This document shows, one piece after another, positions 51,176 through 60,782 of a stretch of 64,000 bases of DNA. The DNA lies in NCBI RefSeq assembly GCF_030929595.1, contig NZ_JAVFVR010000009.1, positions 186,001 to 250,000 of the forward strand, in the 5' to 3' direction. How positions within the stretch are numbered: position 1 is the first letter of the stretch; every line of letters starts with the position of its first letter. This DNA is from Flavobacterium sp. LHD-85 (lineage in GTDB: Bacteria > Bacteroidota > Bacteroidia > Flavobacteriales > Flavobacteriaceae). The notes below the pieces were generated by a model. That model had not been told where the DNA came from, did not search any database, and worked only from the letters and a program-made list of their open reading frames with translations. Position numbers and translations under genes: made by a program.

Positions 51176-53773
51176 TTAATTCTTAATAAATTTCATACTC
51201 GAGCTTCCTTTATCTGATTTTACTTTTATAAAATAATTACCTGCTCTAAGCCTAGAAATATCAATACTAGAAGTTATTTTTGCATTTGGAACTGCAAGTA
51301 CTAATTGTCCTAAAACATCATAAATTTCATATGATTGCACTTCAATATTTTGGTTCTGCGAAATATTTAAAAACTGATTTGCCGGATTTGGATATAAACT
51401 TAAATATCTCGAGAAATTAAATTCCTCTGTTGATAAAACAGTTTTAAATGTTGAAGTTGCTGTATTAGTCAAAATAGGAAAATTATAATCAAAATAAATA
51501 TTAGCTTCATTCGTAAACGTATCTCCTACTACTAATGTTGGTTTTGTCTTTATTTTAAAAGCGACATAACCATCATTACTCGCATCGTCAAAAGGCAAAT
51601 TAATTCCCTCAAAAATAAATTCTACTTTATTTCCTTCTGAAATTTTAGTAACAAAAGGATGACTTGAACTTGTTGGAATTAGCGTTGAAATGTCAAATTT
51701 TGATAAATCGATAATGTCTTTTATAACGATATTTTGTGCTTGGTAAGTTCCTGTGTTTTCAAAACGAATCATATAATGCACAAACTCACCTATTAATTCT
51801 GAAGTAACAACTGAACCTTCCAAACAGGTTTTGTCATTCGGATCATAAGATCCTACAACTGTTTGATTGAAGACAAATGAATTATCTTTAGGGGTTTTAT
51901 CTGCATTTGAAGATATTATGGCAGCAGTAAATGTCAAAATATCGCCAATATTTACAGCTGGAGTAGACGTTGGAGCATTTGCTTTAATGGTAAACGAGAT
52001 TTCTCTGGATTCAAAAGGTTTAATATTTGTAAAATTCCATGATAAATTATTTGTACTCTGAGTATTTACAGATGGATTTGATGCGATAAAATCCAAAACA
52101 GAATCATTAAAGCTTAAATTCACTGATCCGGATTGTGCTATATTGCCTTTGTTCTTATAAATAACTTTATATGATGCATCAAATCCAGGTCTTGCAGGAA
52201 CAGTTTGCAAAACAACCACTTCTAAATCAGGATGTAAACCATTTGGAGTTATGCAAAAATTTTGCTTTAAAGGAGCGGTTTGTACAGGAAAAGAAACATT
52301 TACAGAAGTTGGAGAAACAGAGAAATAAGCTGGTTCTTCTAAAACTGGAGTAATCGAATGGTTTCCTTCAGGAAAAGGAATCGAATAATTTCCATTTGCA
52401 TCAGCTGTTATATTAGTTGTGTTTGTACCATCAGACAGACTGAGCTTAAAATTTGGCATACTCATATCCTGAGTATCACATCCATTATTATCAGAATCAA
52501 GTTTATTATTTCCCTCAACTGTATAATATGTACCAACGGGCTTAAAAGAACAATACGAATTTACATTACAATTGCTATAACCATATTCTGCAACCAAAGC
52601 CTGAACAGTACTCAGCTGATTTTCATCTGCACAAACATACTTCAGATTAGGATTTGAAGAGAACTTCAAATAGTCTTTTTCCGTACTTCCATTTCTTATC
52701 AATAGCAAAGTAAGCTGATTTTGAGAGCAATCAAGGCGATTCAGATTCTTCGAATTACTTAAATCCAAAGTATCAATTTGGTTATTAAAGCACTCAAGAC
52801 TTTCTAACTTCGTTAACGTGCTTACATTTAGTGATGTCAATTTATTGTAACTGCATTTTAACCCCTTAAGACTAGTCAAACCATCTACATACAATTGTGG
52901 TAATGTATTATCACTGCAGTTAAGCCAGACTAACTTCTGCAAACTGCCTAATTTTAATGAAGAAATATTATTTCCGTCACAATACAGTTCCTCTAAATTC
53001 ATTAGGTTACTTACAGGCAAATCTACAAGTTCATTAGAATAACAGCTTAAATATGTAAGTTTTGTGAGAAGATCTACATTTAATTTTACCAATTTATTGT
53101 ATTGACAGGATAAATATTTTAGATTATTTAATCCTGATACATTAAATTCTGTCGATTTCAGTACGTTACCTTCACAGCTCAAAGTTTCAAGATTCGTTAA
53201 ACTACTGACATCTAATGCCGCTAATTGATTTCCTGAACAGCGTAATTTTTTAAGTGCAGTTAATCCTTGCAGGTTCAAAACAGACAATTTATTATTTGTA
53301 GCCCAAATTTCAGTCAAAGTAGTTGCCCCAATTAAGCTTAATGTCGCTAGTTTTGGATTTCCTGTACATTGAACATATTTCAAATTAGATAGTCCTTCAG
53401 CTATTATCGTGGTTAACTCTGGTAAATTTTCAATTTGCAAATATTGTTTGTTTTGAATATTAGAATAATTTAAATAAACTAATTTCTTTAAAGAATTAAA
53501 ATCAACATCTGTCATAATTGGATTCTCACTACAATTTAAAAATTGAAGATTGGCAAAACTTTCTAATCCTTGTAATGAAGTGATATTAGAGTTGCTAATA
53601 TCCAAATAAGTAGCATTTAACGCTTCGCTGATTTCAATTTCCGAATTGGAGTTGGTATTTAAAGGAGATGACAGTAATTTTATTTTAAGATTAAAATCTT
53701 GAAAAGAAACAAATTGTGCATTTGTACTATTAAAAAAGCATAAAGCCAAAACAAAAAAGTAGAGTTTTTTCAT
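51176..53773 (-). CDS. Leucine-rich-repeat surface protein with T9SS type A sorting domain
   Basis: The 865-residue protein (ATG at 53773) has a signal peptide (MKKLYFFVLALCFFNSTNAQ). About fifteen leucine-rich repeats follow (roughly residues 50-385; units such as LTKLTYLSCYSNELVDLPVS), then a short Cys-containing spacer and a carboxypeptidase-regulatory-like strand region (about 440-500). A DUF11-like beta region with SYDPNDK lies near 640. The last about 75 residues carry the T9SS type A sorting domain: SLYPNPANQFLNIS, YEIYDVLGQLV, LRAGNYFIKVKSD. It is therefore exported across the outer membrane by the type IX system. The LRR part may bind host or polymer ligands. Its promoter is at 53790-53819. 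Confidence 0.92.
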   Translation of the reverse strand: MKKLYFFVLALCFFNSTNAQFVSFQDFNLKIKLLSSPLNTNSNSEIEISEALNATYLDISNSNITSLQGLESFANLQFLNCSENPIMTDVDFNSLKKLVYLNYSNIQNKQYLQIENLPELTTIIAEGLSNLKYVQCTGNPKLATLSLIGATTLTEIWATNNKLSVLNLQGLTALKKLRCSGNQLAALDVSSLTNLETLSCEGNVLKSTEFNVSGLNNLKYLSCQYNKLVKLNVDLLTKLTYLSCYSNELVDLPVSNLMNLEELYCDGNNISSLKLGSLQKLVWLNCSDNTLPQLYVDGLTSLKGLKCSYNKLTSLNVSTLTKLESLECFNNQIDTLDLSNSKNLNRLDCSQNQLTLLLIRNGSTEKDYLKFSSNPNLKYVCADENQLSTVQALVAEYGYSNCNVNSYCSFKPVGTYYTVEGNNKLDSDNNGCDTQDMSMPNFKLSLSDGTNTTNITADANGNYSIPFPEGNHSITPVLEEPAYFSVSPTSVNVSFPVQTAPLKQNFCITPNGLHPDLEVVVLQTVPARPGFDASYKVIYKNKGNIAQSGSVNLSFNDSVLDFIASNPSVNTQSTNNLSWNFTNIKPFESREISFTIKANAPTSTPAVNIGDILTFTAAIISSNADKTPKDNSFVFNQTVVGSYDPNDKTCLEGSVVTSELIGEFVHYMIRFENTGTYQAQNIVIKDIIDLSKFDISTLIPTSSSHPFVTKISEGNKVEFIFEGINLPFDDASNDGYVAFKIKTKPTLVVGDTFTNEANIYFDYNFPILTNTATSTFKTVLSTEEFNFSRYLSLYPNPANQFLNISQNQNIEVQSYEIYDVLGQLVLAVPNAKITSSIDISRLRAGNYFIKVKSDKGSSSMKFIKN

Positions 53774-53789
53774 ATGTTGTATTTTCATA

Positions 53790-53819
53790 CAAAAATAACT
53801 TTTTAAGATAATAACACAA
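53790..53819 (-). promoter_or_regulatory. Bacteroidota-type promoter of the LRR gene
   Basis: On the minus strand TTG (53817-53819), 19 bases, and TATTTTTG (53790-53797) match the consensus. The start codon is 17 bases downstream, so the leader is very short. Confidence 0.72.
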
Positions 53820-53861
53820 CTTTATTTGTTAAAATATCTTAAATTATAAAGAACTGAATAA

Positions 53862-53893
53862 AAAAAAGTCCCACATTACTGTGGGACTTTCTA
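53862..53893 (-). terminator. Terminator of rpsA
   Basis: AAAGTCCCACA pairs with TGTGGGACTTT around TTAC, with A-run and T-rich sides. It lies just after the rpsA stop and matches the hairpin at 51145-51173. Confidence 0.82.
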
Positions 53894-53913
53894 TTTTATA
53901 AAAAAGCTAAGAA

Positions 53914-55689
53914 TTATTTTTTCTCAGTTTTTTCCATTTTAGCTTTTAAAGCAGCTAATACATCATTGTTGTCACCTAAAGTCGCAGCTGGTGCGTTTGT
54001 AGATGCAGATGTAGTAGTTTCAGCAGCAGCTTTCACATTTTTCTCTTCTTCTTCTCTGAAGATAGCAGTGTGAGAAGCAACAACTCTTTTGAATTCTTTA
54101 TTGAATTCAATTACTTTGAAATCAGCTGTATCACCTTTTTTCAATTTCTTTCCGTCTTCTTTTTCAAGGTGACGAGTAGGAATGAAAGCAACGATATCAT
54201 CTCCGAATTCTACAGTAGCTCCTTTGTCAACGATTTCAGAAATCTCACCGTTGTGGATAGTTCCTACAGCGAAAGAATCTTCGTACTGATCCCAAGGATT
54301 AGCAGTAGTTTGTTTGTGACCTAAAGATAATTTACGTCCTTCAACATCTAATTCTAATACTACAACATCAAGTTTTTCACCAACGTTTACAAACTCAGAT
54401 GGGTGTTTGATTTTCTTAGTCCAAGAAAGGTCAGAAATGTAGATTAATCCATCAATTCCTTCTTCTAATTCTACGAAAATACCAAAGTTTGTAAAGTTTC
54501 TAACGATACCTGTATGTTTAGAACCTACTGGGTATTTAGAAGTAATGTCAGTCCATGGATCTTGAGTCAATTGTTTGATACCTAATGACATCTTACGATC
54601 TTCTCTGTCTAGAGTTAAGATAACTGCTTCAACAACATCTCCAACTTTCACGAAGTCCTGAGCAGAACGTAAGTGAGTTGACCATGACATTTCAGAAACG
54701 TGGATTAAACCTTCAACACCTTCAGCAACTTCGATAAATGCACCGTAATCAGCGATTACAACTACTTTACCTTTAACTTTATCACCAACAGTTAAGTTAG
54801 CATCTAAAGCATCCCATGGGTGAGCGTTTAATTGTTTCAATCCTAATTGAATTCTTGTTTTCTCATCATCGAAATCAAGGATTACAACGTTTAATTTTTG
54901 GTCTAATTCAAGAACTTCACTTGGGTGGTTGATTCTACTCCAAGAAAGGTCAGTAATGTGAATTAATCCGTCAACACCACCTAAGTCAATGAACACACCA
55001 TAAGAAGTAATGTTTTTAACAACACCTTCTAATACTTGTCCTTTTTGTAATTGACCGATGATCTCTTTTTTCTGTACTTCAATATCAGCCTCAATAAGTG
55101 CTTTATGAGATACAACTACGTTTTTGAATTCGTGGTTGATTTTTACCACTTTGAATTCCATCATTTTGTTTACATATACATCGTAGTCTCTAATTGGCTT
55201 AACGTCAATTTGAGATCCAGGTAAGAACGCTTCGATACCGAATACGTCAACAATCATACCTCCTTTAGTTCTACATTTAACAAAACCGTTAACGATTTCT
55301 CCAGTTTCATTAGCTGCAATAACTCTATCCCAAGATTTGATAGTACGTGCTTTTCTGTGAGATAATACTAATTGACCTGTTTTATCCTCACGGATGTCGA
55401 TTAATACTTCAACTTTGTCACCTACTTTTAAATTTGGGTTGTAACGAAATTCGTTTAAAGAAATAACACCTTCAGATTTAGCATTGATGTCAACGATAAC
55501 GTCTCTATCTGTAATTCTAACTACAACTCCTTCAACTACTTCTTCTTGATCTGTAGCGATGAAAGTTTTTGATACTAGTTCTTCAAACTCTTGTAAGTTT
55601 TTTTCATCTACTGCATCGATTCCTTCTTGGAAGTTGTGCCAGTTAAAATTTGCTAAAAACTCTTCTTGTGATTTTGTTTGTTCAGACAT
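53914..55689 (-). CDS. rpsA: 30S ribosomal protein S1
   Basis: The 591-residue protein has six consecutive S1 OB-fold domains, for example GVVKNITSYGVFIDLGGVDGLIHITDLSW, then GKVVVIADYGAFIEVAEGVEGLIHVSEMSW and GIVRNFTNFGIFVELEEGIDGLIYISDLSW. These bind mRNA near the ribosomal platform. The Ala/Thr-rich tail (TTTSASTNAPAATLG) is a linker typical of Bacteroidota S1. A strong promoter at 55809-55839 leaves a leader of about 110 bases, which could host autoregulation as in other bacteria. The cmk gene lies upstream on the same strand after two other genes. Confidence 0.97.
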   Translation of the reverse strand: MSEQTKSQEEFLANFNWHNFQEGIDAVDEKNLQEFEELVSKTFIATDQEEVVEGVVVRITDRDVIVDINAKSEGVISLNEFRYNPNLKVGDKVEVLIDIREDKTGQLVLSHRKARTIKSWDRVIAANETGEIVNGFVKCRTKGGMIVDVFGIEAFLPGSQIDVKPIRDYDVYVNKMMEFKVVKINHEFKNVVVSHKALIEADIEVQKKEIIGQLQKGQVLEGVVKNITSYGVFIDLGGVDGLIHITDLSWSRINHPSEVLELDQKLNVVILDFDDEKTRIQLGLKQLNAHPWDALDANLTVGDKVKGKVVVIADYGAFIEVAEGVEGLIHVSEMSWSTHLRSAQDFVKVGDVVEAVILTLDREDRKMSLGIKQLTQDPWTDITSKYPVGSKHTGIVRNFTNFGIFVELEEGIDGLIYISDLSWTKKIKHPSEFVNVGEKLDVVVLELDVEGRKLSLGHKQTTANPWDQYEDSFAVGTIHNGEISEIVDKGATVEFGDDIVAFIPTRHLEKEDGKKLKKGDTADFKVIEFNKEFKRVVASHTAIFREEEEKNVKAAAETTTSASTNAPAATLGDNNDVLAALKAKMEKTEKK

Positions 55690-55808
55690 GCTGATAAAAA
55701 AATTTGTATTCTGTTTTTCTCGAGTTTCTCCATGCGATAGAAAATACAGAAGTTGTTTTACATAAATGGTTGATTCCTAATGGAAACTCTTCTCTGCCAA
55801 AAGGACTG

Positions 55809-55839
55809 CAAAATTAGTACATTTTTCTGAATTAACAAA
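55809..55839 (-). promoter_or_regulatory. Bacteroidota-type promoter of rpsA
   Basis: On the minus strand TTTG (55836-55839), 19 bases and TAATTTTG (55809-55816) match the consensus closely. Confidence 0.8.
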
Positions 55840-55902
55840 ACAAAACCGATATGATTATCAGTTAATTATTAAGAAGCAGAAGATTTGAGGTTTCAAAAGA
55901 CG

Positions 55903-55978
55903 TTTTGTCCCGCTATCCGTTGCAATCTTTTGTGCCGAACCCCGTCACAAAAGGATTTCCACTTCTATCGGGGCTAAT
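55903..55978. repeat. 80-bp intergenic hairpin repeat, reverse copy
   Basis: Read on the minus strand it starts AGCCCCGATAGAAGTGG and ends GGATAGCGGGACAAAACG, with central CTTTTGTGAC and GGCACAAAAG pairing. It is the counterpart of 34600-34683 and the ends agree with 4374-4470. Confidence 0.7.
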
Positions 55979-56075
55979 TTAGAAGGTTCTGTATTCATAA
56001 GGCAATTACTGACAGATTTTTAAACCATATCAAAATATCTTAAGATTTAATGACAATATTATTTTCCTAAAAATA

Positions 56076-56564
56076 TTATCTAAAAAAATCAGCCACAACC
56101 TTATCATAATCAGCTCTATTAAATTTCCTTTTACTATTTGAAAACGGATCTAATTGCTGTAGCATATAAACTTTAACCATTTCATTCATCCTAACACAGG
56201 GCGGATGCAAAACATCTAGATATTCATTATCATTTTTATGCCTAAACAATAATTCACGAATTTTAGGATAATCTTTTTCTACCAATATTTTAAATGCAAA
56301 ACACCTTACGATTGGTTTTTCACATTCTGTCATTAAAACTAGATCATCAATACTTGCTTCTCTAGAAAACTTCATAAAACTTTCTTTTTTCTCTATTCCT
56401 GAAAACAAATAAATATTATCAAATCTAAATTCAGCATAATCTTTCTTTAATTTCTCATTTTTTAAAATTGAATCAAGTTTAACTGTAGGCTTAAAATCTT
56501 CTTTTTTGCTACAGCTAAATATAAAAGTGAAAAGAATTAAAAACGCTATTTTTTTAATACTCAT
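56076..56564 (-). CDS. Lipoprotein of unknown function
   Basis: The 162-residue protein has a lipobox (FTFIFSC, Cys18) and a soluble part with two pairs of Cys (MTECEKPIVRC near residues 80-90) and helical segments. No known family is recognised. It lies 144 bases downstream of the nucleoside carrier on the same strand, beyond that gene's terminator, so it probably has its own promoter. Confidence 0.65.
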   Translation of the reverse strand: MSIKKIAFLILFTFIFSCSKKEDFKPTVKLDSILKNEKLKKDYAEFRFDNIYLFSGIEKKESFMKFSREASIDDLVLMTECEKPIVRCFAFKILVEKDYPKIRELLFRHKNDNEYLDVLHPPCVRMNEMVKVYMLQQLDPFSNSKRKFNRADYDKVVADFFR

Positions 56565-56656
56565 AATGCCTATTTAATAAATAAAAATAAAATATTTCAA
56601 ATAATGAAGAAAGAATTTCTTTCCAAAACTATCACTAAACTTATATAAACATAAAG

Positions 56657-56697
56657 AAAAAATCCCGTCTTCAATAAATCGAAAACGGGATTTTTTA
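56657..56697. terminator. Terminator between the nucleoside carrier and the lipoprotein gene
   Basis: AAAAATCCCGT pairs with ACGGGATTTTT, flanked by A-rich and T-rich sides. It terminates the minus-strand carrier gene just after its stop. Confidence 0.8.
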
Positions 56698-56708
56698 TAT
56701 CTAAAATA

Positions 56709-58085
56709 TTAATGACTCAAATTCTCAATCTCCTTCGGATCATGCTTATGTTTAAACAATACAGCAAAGGCTATAGCAATTACCAAAGCATAAGCAGCAA
56801 ACGACAACCAGATTGTATGCCAATCTTTCATTAAAACTGGATTTGCAAAAATTCCATCTGCAGAAATTGAATTTCCTTGTCCTTTTACAAATTCTGCTAT
56901 TTTCTCATTAGTGGCATCTGTTTGTAAAAAACCAGCCAATTCTGTTGTATTAGCAAACGATTTTGTAAAGAAACGATCTATTGCCCATCCCGAAGTCAAA
57001 CTTCCCAAAACTGCTCCTACTCCATTGGTCATCATCATAAATAAACCTTGCGCAGAAGAACGAATTTTAGAATCGGTATTGCTTTCAACGAATAAAGAAC
57101 CCGAAATATTAAAGAAGTCAAATGCCATTCCGTAAACAATACAAGAAAGAATAATCATCCATAGACCTCCAACTGGATCTCCAAAAGCAAATAATCCAAA
57201 ACGTAAAACCCAAGCCAGCATACTAATCAACATAACCTGTTTGATTCCGAAACGTCTCAAGAAAAATGGAATAGCCAAAATAAATAACGTCTCAGAAACT
57301 TGAGAAATCGACATTATAATAGTCGAATATTTAATTACAAAAGAATCTGCATATTTTGGAAAATGCTTAAATTCATCCAAAAACACATCACCATAAGCAT
57401 TTGTCAATTGTAACGCTCCTCCTAAAAACATAGAAAAAACAAAAAACAAAGCCATTTTGTAATTTGCAAACAATTTGAAAGATTCTAAGCCAAAAGTTTC
57501 AATCCAAGTTGCATTTTCTTTAATCAAACGCTGTGGCTCACATTTAGGCAAAGTAAAAGCATAAACTCCAAGAATTAAAGCTCCAACTCCAGCAATATAA
57601 AATTGATATTCTGTTGCTTTGCTTCCGCTTAAATTTGTAATCCACATTGCTACAATAAAACCAATTGTCCCCCAAACGCGAATTGGCGGGAAGTCTTTCA
57701 CAATGTTTTTATTATTTAATTTAAGCGAAGTATAAGATATTGAATTACTTAAAGCGATTGTTGGCATATAACAGCACATGGCTAAAAGCATAACAATAAT
57801 AAAAGTATCTGGTGTAGCAACTTGTGCAATTCCGAATAGAACTACTGCATAAAGAATATGAAGCGCGCCGTATAATTTTTCGGCATTAACCCATCTGTCG
57901 GCAATAATACCCGTAAGTGTAGGCATAAAAAGAGAAGCGATTCCCATGGTTCCGAAAACTAGTCCGAATTGAGTTCCTTCCCAGTTTTTTGTTCCAAACC
58001 AATAATTTCCAATTGTTATAAGCCAGGCTCCCCAAACAAAAAATTGAAGAAAGCTCATTAAAATCAATCTATTTTTAATCCCCAT
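56709..58085 (-). CDS. NupG-like nucleoside:H+ symporter (MFS)
   Basis: The 458-residue protein has 12 membrane helices. The N-terminus RLILMSFLQFFVWGAWLITIG and the segments FGTMGIASLFMPTLTGIIADRW and SGSLFVESNTDSKIRSSAQGLFMMMTNGVGA resemble the NupG/XapB nucleoside:H+ symporter family. Bacteroidota members often bear a longer periplasmic loop near residue 400 (LAGFLQTDATNEKIAEFVKG), present here. Transport of nucleosides is inferred. It is 69 bases downstream of cmk on the same strand, which fits nucleotide salvage. Confidence 0.88.
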   Translation of the reverse strand: MGIKNRLILMSFLQFFVWGAWLITIGNYWFGTKNWEGTQFGLVFGTMGIASLFMPTLTGIIADRWVNAEKLYGALHILYAVVLFGIAQVATPDTFIIVMLLAMCCYMPTIALSNSISYTSLKLNNKNIVKDFPPIRVWGTIGFIVAMWITNLSGSKATEYQFYIAGVGALILGVYAFTLPKCEPQRLIKENATWIETFGLESFKLFANYKMALFFVFSMFLGGALQLTNAYGDVFLDEFKHFPKYADSFVIKYSTIIMSISQVSETLFILAIPFFLRRFGIKQVMLISMLAWVLRFGLFAFGDPVGGLWMIILSCIVYGMAFDFFNISGSLFVESNTDSKIRSSAQGLFMMMTNGVGAVLGSLTSGWAIDRFFTKSFANTTELAGFLQTDATNEKIAEFVKGQGNSISADGIFANPVLMKDWHTIWLSFAAYALVIAIAFAVLFKHKHDPKEIENLSH

Positions 58086-58154
58086 ATGATAAAAATTGTT
58101 CTTTAGTAAAAATGAAGCGGTAAAACTACCATTTAAAATAATATCTGCAAAAAA

Positions 58155-58847
58155 TTATATTGTTTTAACAACATCATTCACTAATTCTAAAACAGCTGCA
58201 AATTGCTCCTCTTTATTTAAGTAAGAATTATCAATTTCTATTGCATCTTCAGCAATTACCAAAGGAGAATCTGCACGATGTGTGTCCATATAATCTCTCT
58301 CTACTACATTTTTTAAGACTTCTTCATAAGAAACATTATCACCCTTAGCCTGCAATTCGTCAAAACGTCTTTGAGCACGAGTTTCTGCACTTGCAGTCAT
58401 GAAGATTTTAAGTTCAGCATTAGGAAAAACTACAGTTCCGATGTCACGACCGTCCATTACAATAGCTTTGTTCTTTCCCATTTCTTGCTGCTGTTCTACT
58501 AATTTAGCACGAACTTCTGAAACAGCCGCTACTTTGCTAACGAAATTAGAAACCTCAATAGTTCTAATTTGTTTCTCTACGTTTTCACCATTTAGATACA
58601 TTTCCGCAAAACCTAAATCCGCATTAAATTTAAATTCAAGTTTAATATCTGCTAATGCTTCAATCAAGGCTTCTTTCTTAAAGAAATCAACTCCAATCAA
58701 ATTATGTTGCATAGCAAAATAAGCAACGGCACGATACATAGCTCCAGTATCCACATAAACATATTCTAGCTCTTTTGCTAATTGCTTGGCAAGAGTACTC
58801 TTTCCTGTTGATGAAAATCCGTCGATAGCAATGGTAATTTTTTTCAA
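58155..58847 (-). CDS. cmk: Cytidylate kinase
   Basis: The 230-residue protein has a P-loop GFSSTGKSTLA near residues 9-19, VDTGAMYRAVAYFA at 32-45, DGRDIGTVVFPNA near 135 and RAQRRFDELQAKG near 162. These are Cmk hallmarks for phosphorylation of CMP and dCMP. The length is normal. It lies between the L,D-transpeptidase gene and the nucleoside carrier. The usual cmk-rpsA neighbourhood is kept with two genes inserted. Confidence 0.95.
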   Translation of the reverse strand: MKKITIAIDGFSSTGKSTLAKQLAKELEYVYVDTGAMYRAVAYFAMQHNLIGVDFFKKEALIEALADIKLEFKFNADLGFAEMYLNGENVEKQIRTIEVSNFVSKVAAVSEVRAKLVEQQQEMGKNKAIVMDGRDIGTVVFPNAELKIFMTASAETRAQRRFDELQAKGDNVSYEEVLKNVVERDYMDTHRADSPLVIAEDAIEIDNSYLNKEEQFAAVLELVNDVVKTI

Positions 58848-58888
58848 TTTTTTATTTTTAAATTTTTATTCTTTTAAAGCTTTTTTTT

Positions 58889-59494
58889 CTAATAGTAAAT
58901 ACTCATTAAAATATCCGATTTGGAACCATCAATTAATCGAGCTATTCTTTCAAAGTATTTCTTATTAACCATAGGACAGCCATGGCTATTGCAAATGTAG
59001 CCATCTTTCTCTTCATATGGAACATCATAATAGTAATGAAAAACAATATCCCGTTTAAAAGCATTATCATTTGTTTCATCTAAACCATACAACCTATATG
59101 CCTTTCCAAACTTTCCGTAATAATGATTTCCGATAGAATATCTTCCTAATGAAGTGCTTAATGAATTTGGAACGTTGCTAAAGCGAAGTTTTCCTTCTTT
59201 CCCCGTTTCAGAACCAGAACCATGCGCAACCAAACCTTTGTCTATAATTTTATCTGCTTTTAAATCATAAACAAAAAAGCGATTCTTCCCCGAAGGAATC
59301 TTCATATCTATAAAAAAAGCAATTTTATCATTGTATTTCGCATTCTTATGAATTAGCTTTTTTATATCAGCAACATGAGTTTCAACTCTTTTATAGTCAG
59401 AAGATGGTAAATCAACTCTATTGCTATCAGATATTATAAAATACCCAACTAAAATCACAAGAGCAAAAAGACATATGATAATTACTTTTTTCAT
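58889..59494 (-). CDS. Exported murein L,D-transpeptidase-like protein
   Basis: The 201-residue protein has an N-terminal membrane or signal helix (residues 3-21), then a catalytic domain with HGSGS near 91-95 and the catalytic SHGCP motif at 170-174 (Cys173). This is the YkuD-related murein L,D-transpeptidase catalytic domain family. It would form or edit peptidoglycan cross-links or attach lipoproteins. It lies 41 bases upstream of cmk and 107 bases downstream of porQ. Confidence 0.87.
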   Translation of the reverse strand: MKKVIIICLFALVILVGYFIISDSNRVDLPSSDYKRVETHVADIKKLIHKNAKYNDKIAFFIDMKIPSGKNRFFVYDLKADKIIDKGLVAHGSGSETGKEGKLRFSNVPNSLSTSLGRYSIGNHYYGKFGKAYRLYGLDETNDNAFKRDIVFHYYYDVPYEEKDGYICNSHGCPMVNKKYFERIARLIDGSKSDILMSIYY

Positions 59495-59601
59495 TAAATG
59501 ATTATTAGAGATTTTTTTTCCTCTTACTTAAAAGAAAGTTTTGATTCTATAAAAAAAAACTTACCACCATAAATAAGACCAAATAGAATTGTTTTTTGTA
59601 A

Positions 59602-60621
59602 TTATTGAAAATTTAATGTTAAACCAAAAAGGCTTGTATTAGCCGCCAGTGTATATCTAGAATATGAATAATTAAATTTTAACTTATTCATTCTTAAACC
59701 AAAACCTAATGAAACACCCGAAAAATTGCGCTGTTCTTCTACTCGCAACTCTTCTCCTCTTCTAAAGTTATATCCGATACGAAAATTGAATGCTTTCTTA
59801 GGAAAAAGTTCCACACCAAAAGCAACGTGCCTCAAAGCATTGTTTACAAAAGAAACCTTTTCTGGACTTGTACTTCCGTCAATATTAGTTTCTCCTCGAT
59901 TAGGGTTTGAAAAAGAGATATTCCATTGCTGAAGATTCTCCAACGAAAGATGCCAGCGAATTGGAACATGTTCTAATTCTTGTGAAACGCCAGCAATGAT
60001 TTCAAACGGAAGATTTTCTTTAATTCCTGAATAAGTCGTAAACTGCGTTCCCATATTTCTAAACACAAGAGCGAAGTTCAGATCATTCATTTCATTCACA
60101 TATAGAAACCCCAAATCAACTGCGCCTCCAATCGAATTATAACTTTCAAGCGATGATGTTATCAATTTAGCGCTTGCTCCAATGTAAAAATCGGTATAAG
60201 GAACATTGTAGGCATATCCAAGTGATAGGGCACCTTCACTTCCTGTAAAATTAGAAGTCGCCTGACCATTTTCGTCATAACCTTCAAACGTGCCATAATT
60301 TACATAAGTCACTCCAGCATAAAAAGTCTGGACATGCCTATCATAAGTATAAGCATATGATGCAGTACCATAAGAGGCTTCGCCGTAATAACTTCCGTAA
60401 TTTAATGCCAAATGATTGTCCATATCTGCGTTTATTAAAGCGGGGTTTGACATGGCCTGATTAACGTCTTCGTCATATATCGTAATTATATCTCCTCCTA
60501 ATGCAGCCTGTCTTGGCGAAGTGGTAAGATTTAAGAATTGATAAGTGTAACGCCCTCCAACTTGTCCGAAAGAACACGAACAAATTAAGATTATAAAAAA
60601 TAAAACAACTTTTTTAAGCAT
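59602..60621 (-). CDS. porQ: Type IX secretion system protein PorQ
   Basis: The 339-residue protein (ATG at 60621) has a signal peptide (MLKKVVLFFIILICSCSFGQ) and a beta-barrel-like body with the PorQ opening GGRYTYQFLNLTTSPRQAALGGD and NQAMSNPALIN. The barrel ends with FNYSYSRYTLAANTSLFGLTLNFQ in pieces. PorQ is an outer membrane protein of the type IX secretion machinery, implicated with PorU, PorV and PorZ in the attachment complex. An upstream GTG in frame adds five residues but the ATG is preferred. The LRR gene at 51176 is a likely cargo of this system. Confidence 0.93.
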   Translation of the reverse strand: MLKKVVLFFIILICSCSFGQVGGRYTYQFLNLTTSPRQAALGGDIITIYDEDVNQAMSNPALINADMDNHLALNYGSYYGEASYGTASYAYTYDRHVQTFYAGVTYVNYGTFEGYDENGQATSNFTGSEGALSLGYAYNVPYTDFYIGASAKLITSSLESYNSIGGAVDLGFLYVNEMNDLNFALVFRNMGTQFTTYSGIKENLPFEIIAGVSQELEHVPIRWHLSLENLQQWNISFSNPNRGETNIDGSTSPEKVSFVNNALRHVAFGVELFPKKAFNFRIGYNFRRGEELRVEEQRNFSGVSLGFGLRMNKLKFNYSYSRYTLAANTSLFGLTLNFQ

Positions 60622-60699
60622 TTGTTTTTGGCGCACCTATATGGGAATAACGTAACTGCAAATATAAAATTATATAACTCTTAAAATAAACTATACGCT

Positions 60700-60766
60700 A
60701 AATAAATTCCAATAAAAAAATTCCAAACTCCAATAAAAAAATTGGAATTTGGAATTTAAATATATA
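60700..60766. repeat. TTCCAAT / ATTGGAATTTGGAATTT repeat
   Basis: Three AATTCCAA-type words are followed by ATTGGAATTTGGAATTT, forming an inverted repeat between lon and porQ. The same word family is at 7815-7895 and 48049-48113. Confidence 0.65.
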
Positions 60767-60782
60767 AAAATTTAATTGACGT

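Larger units (their letters stand above)
55690..56075. other. 386-bp gap: rpsA leader and promoter, hairpin repeat
   Basis: It contains the rpsA leader (55690-55803), the promoter (55809-55839) and the hairpin repeat (55903-55978). The remaining bases to the lipoprotein stop at 56076 show nothing else. Confidence 0.6.
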
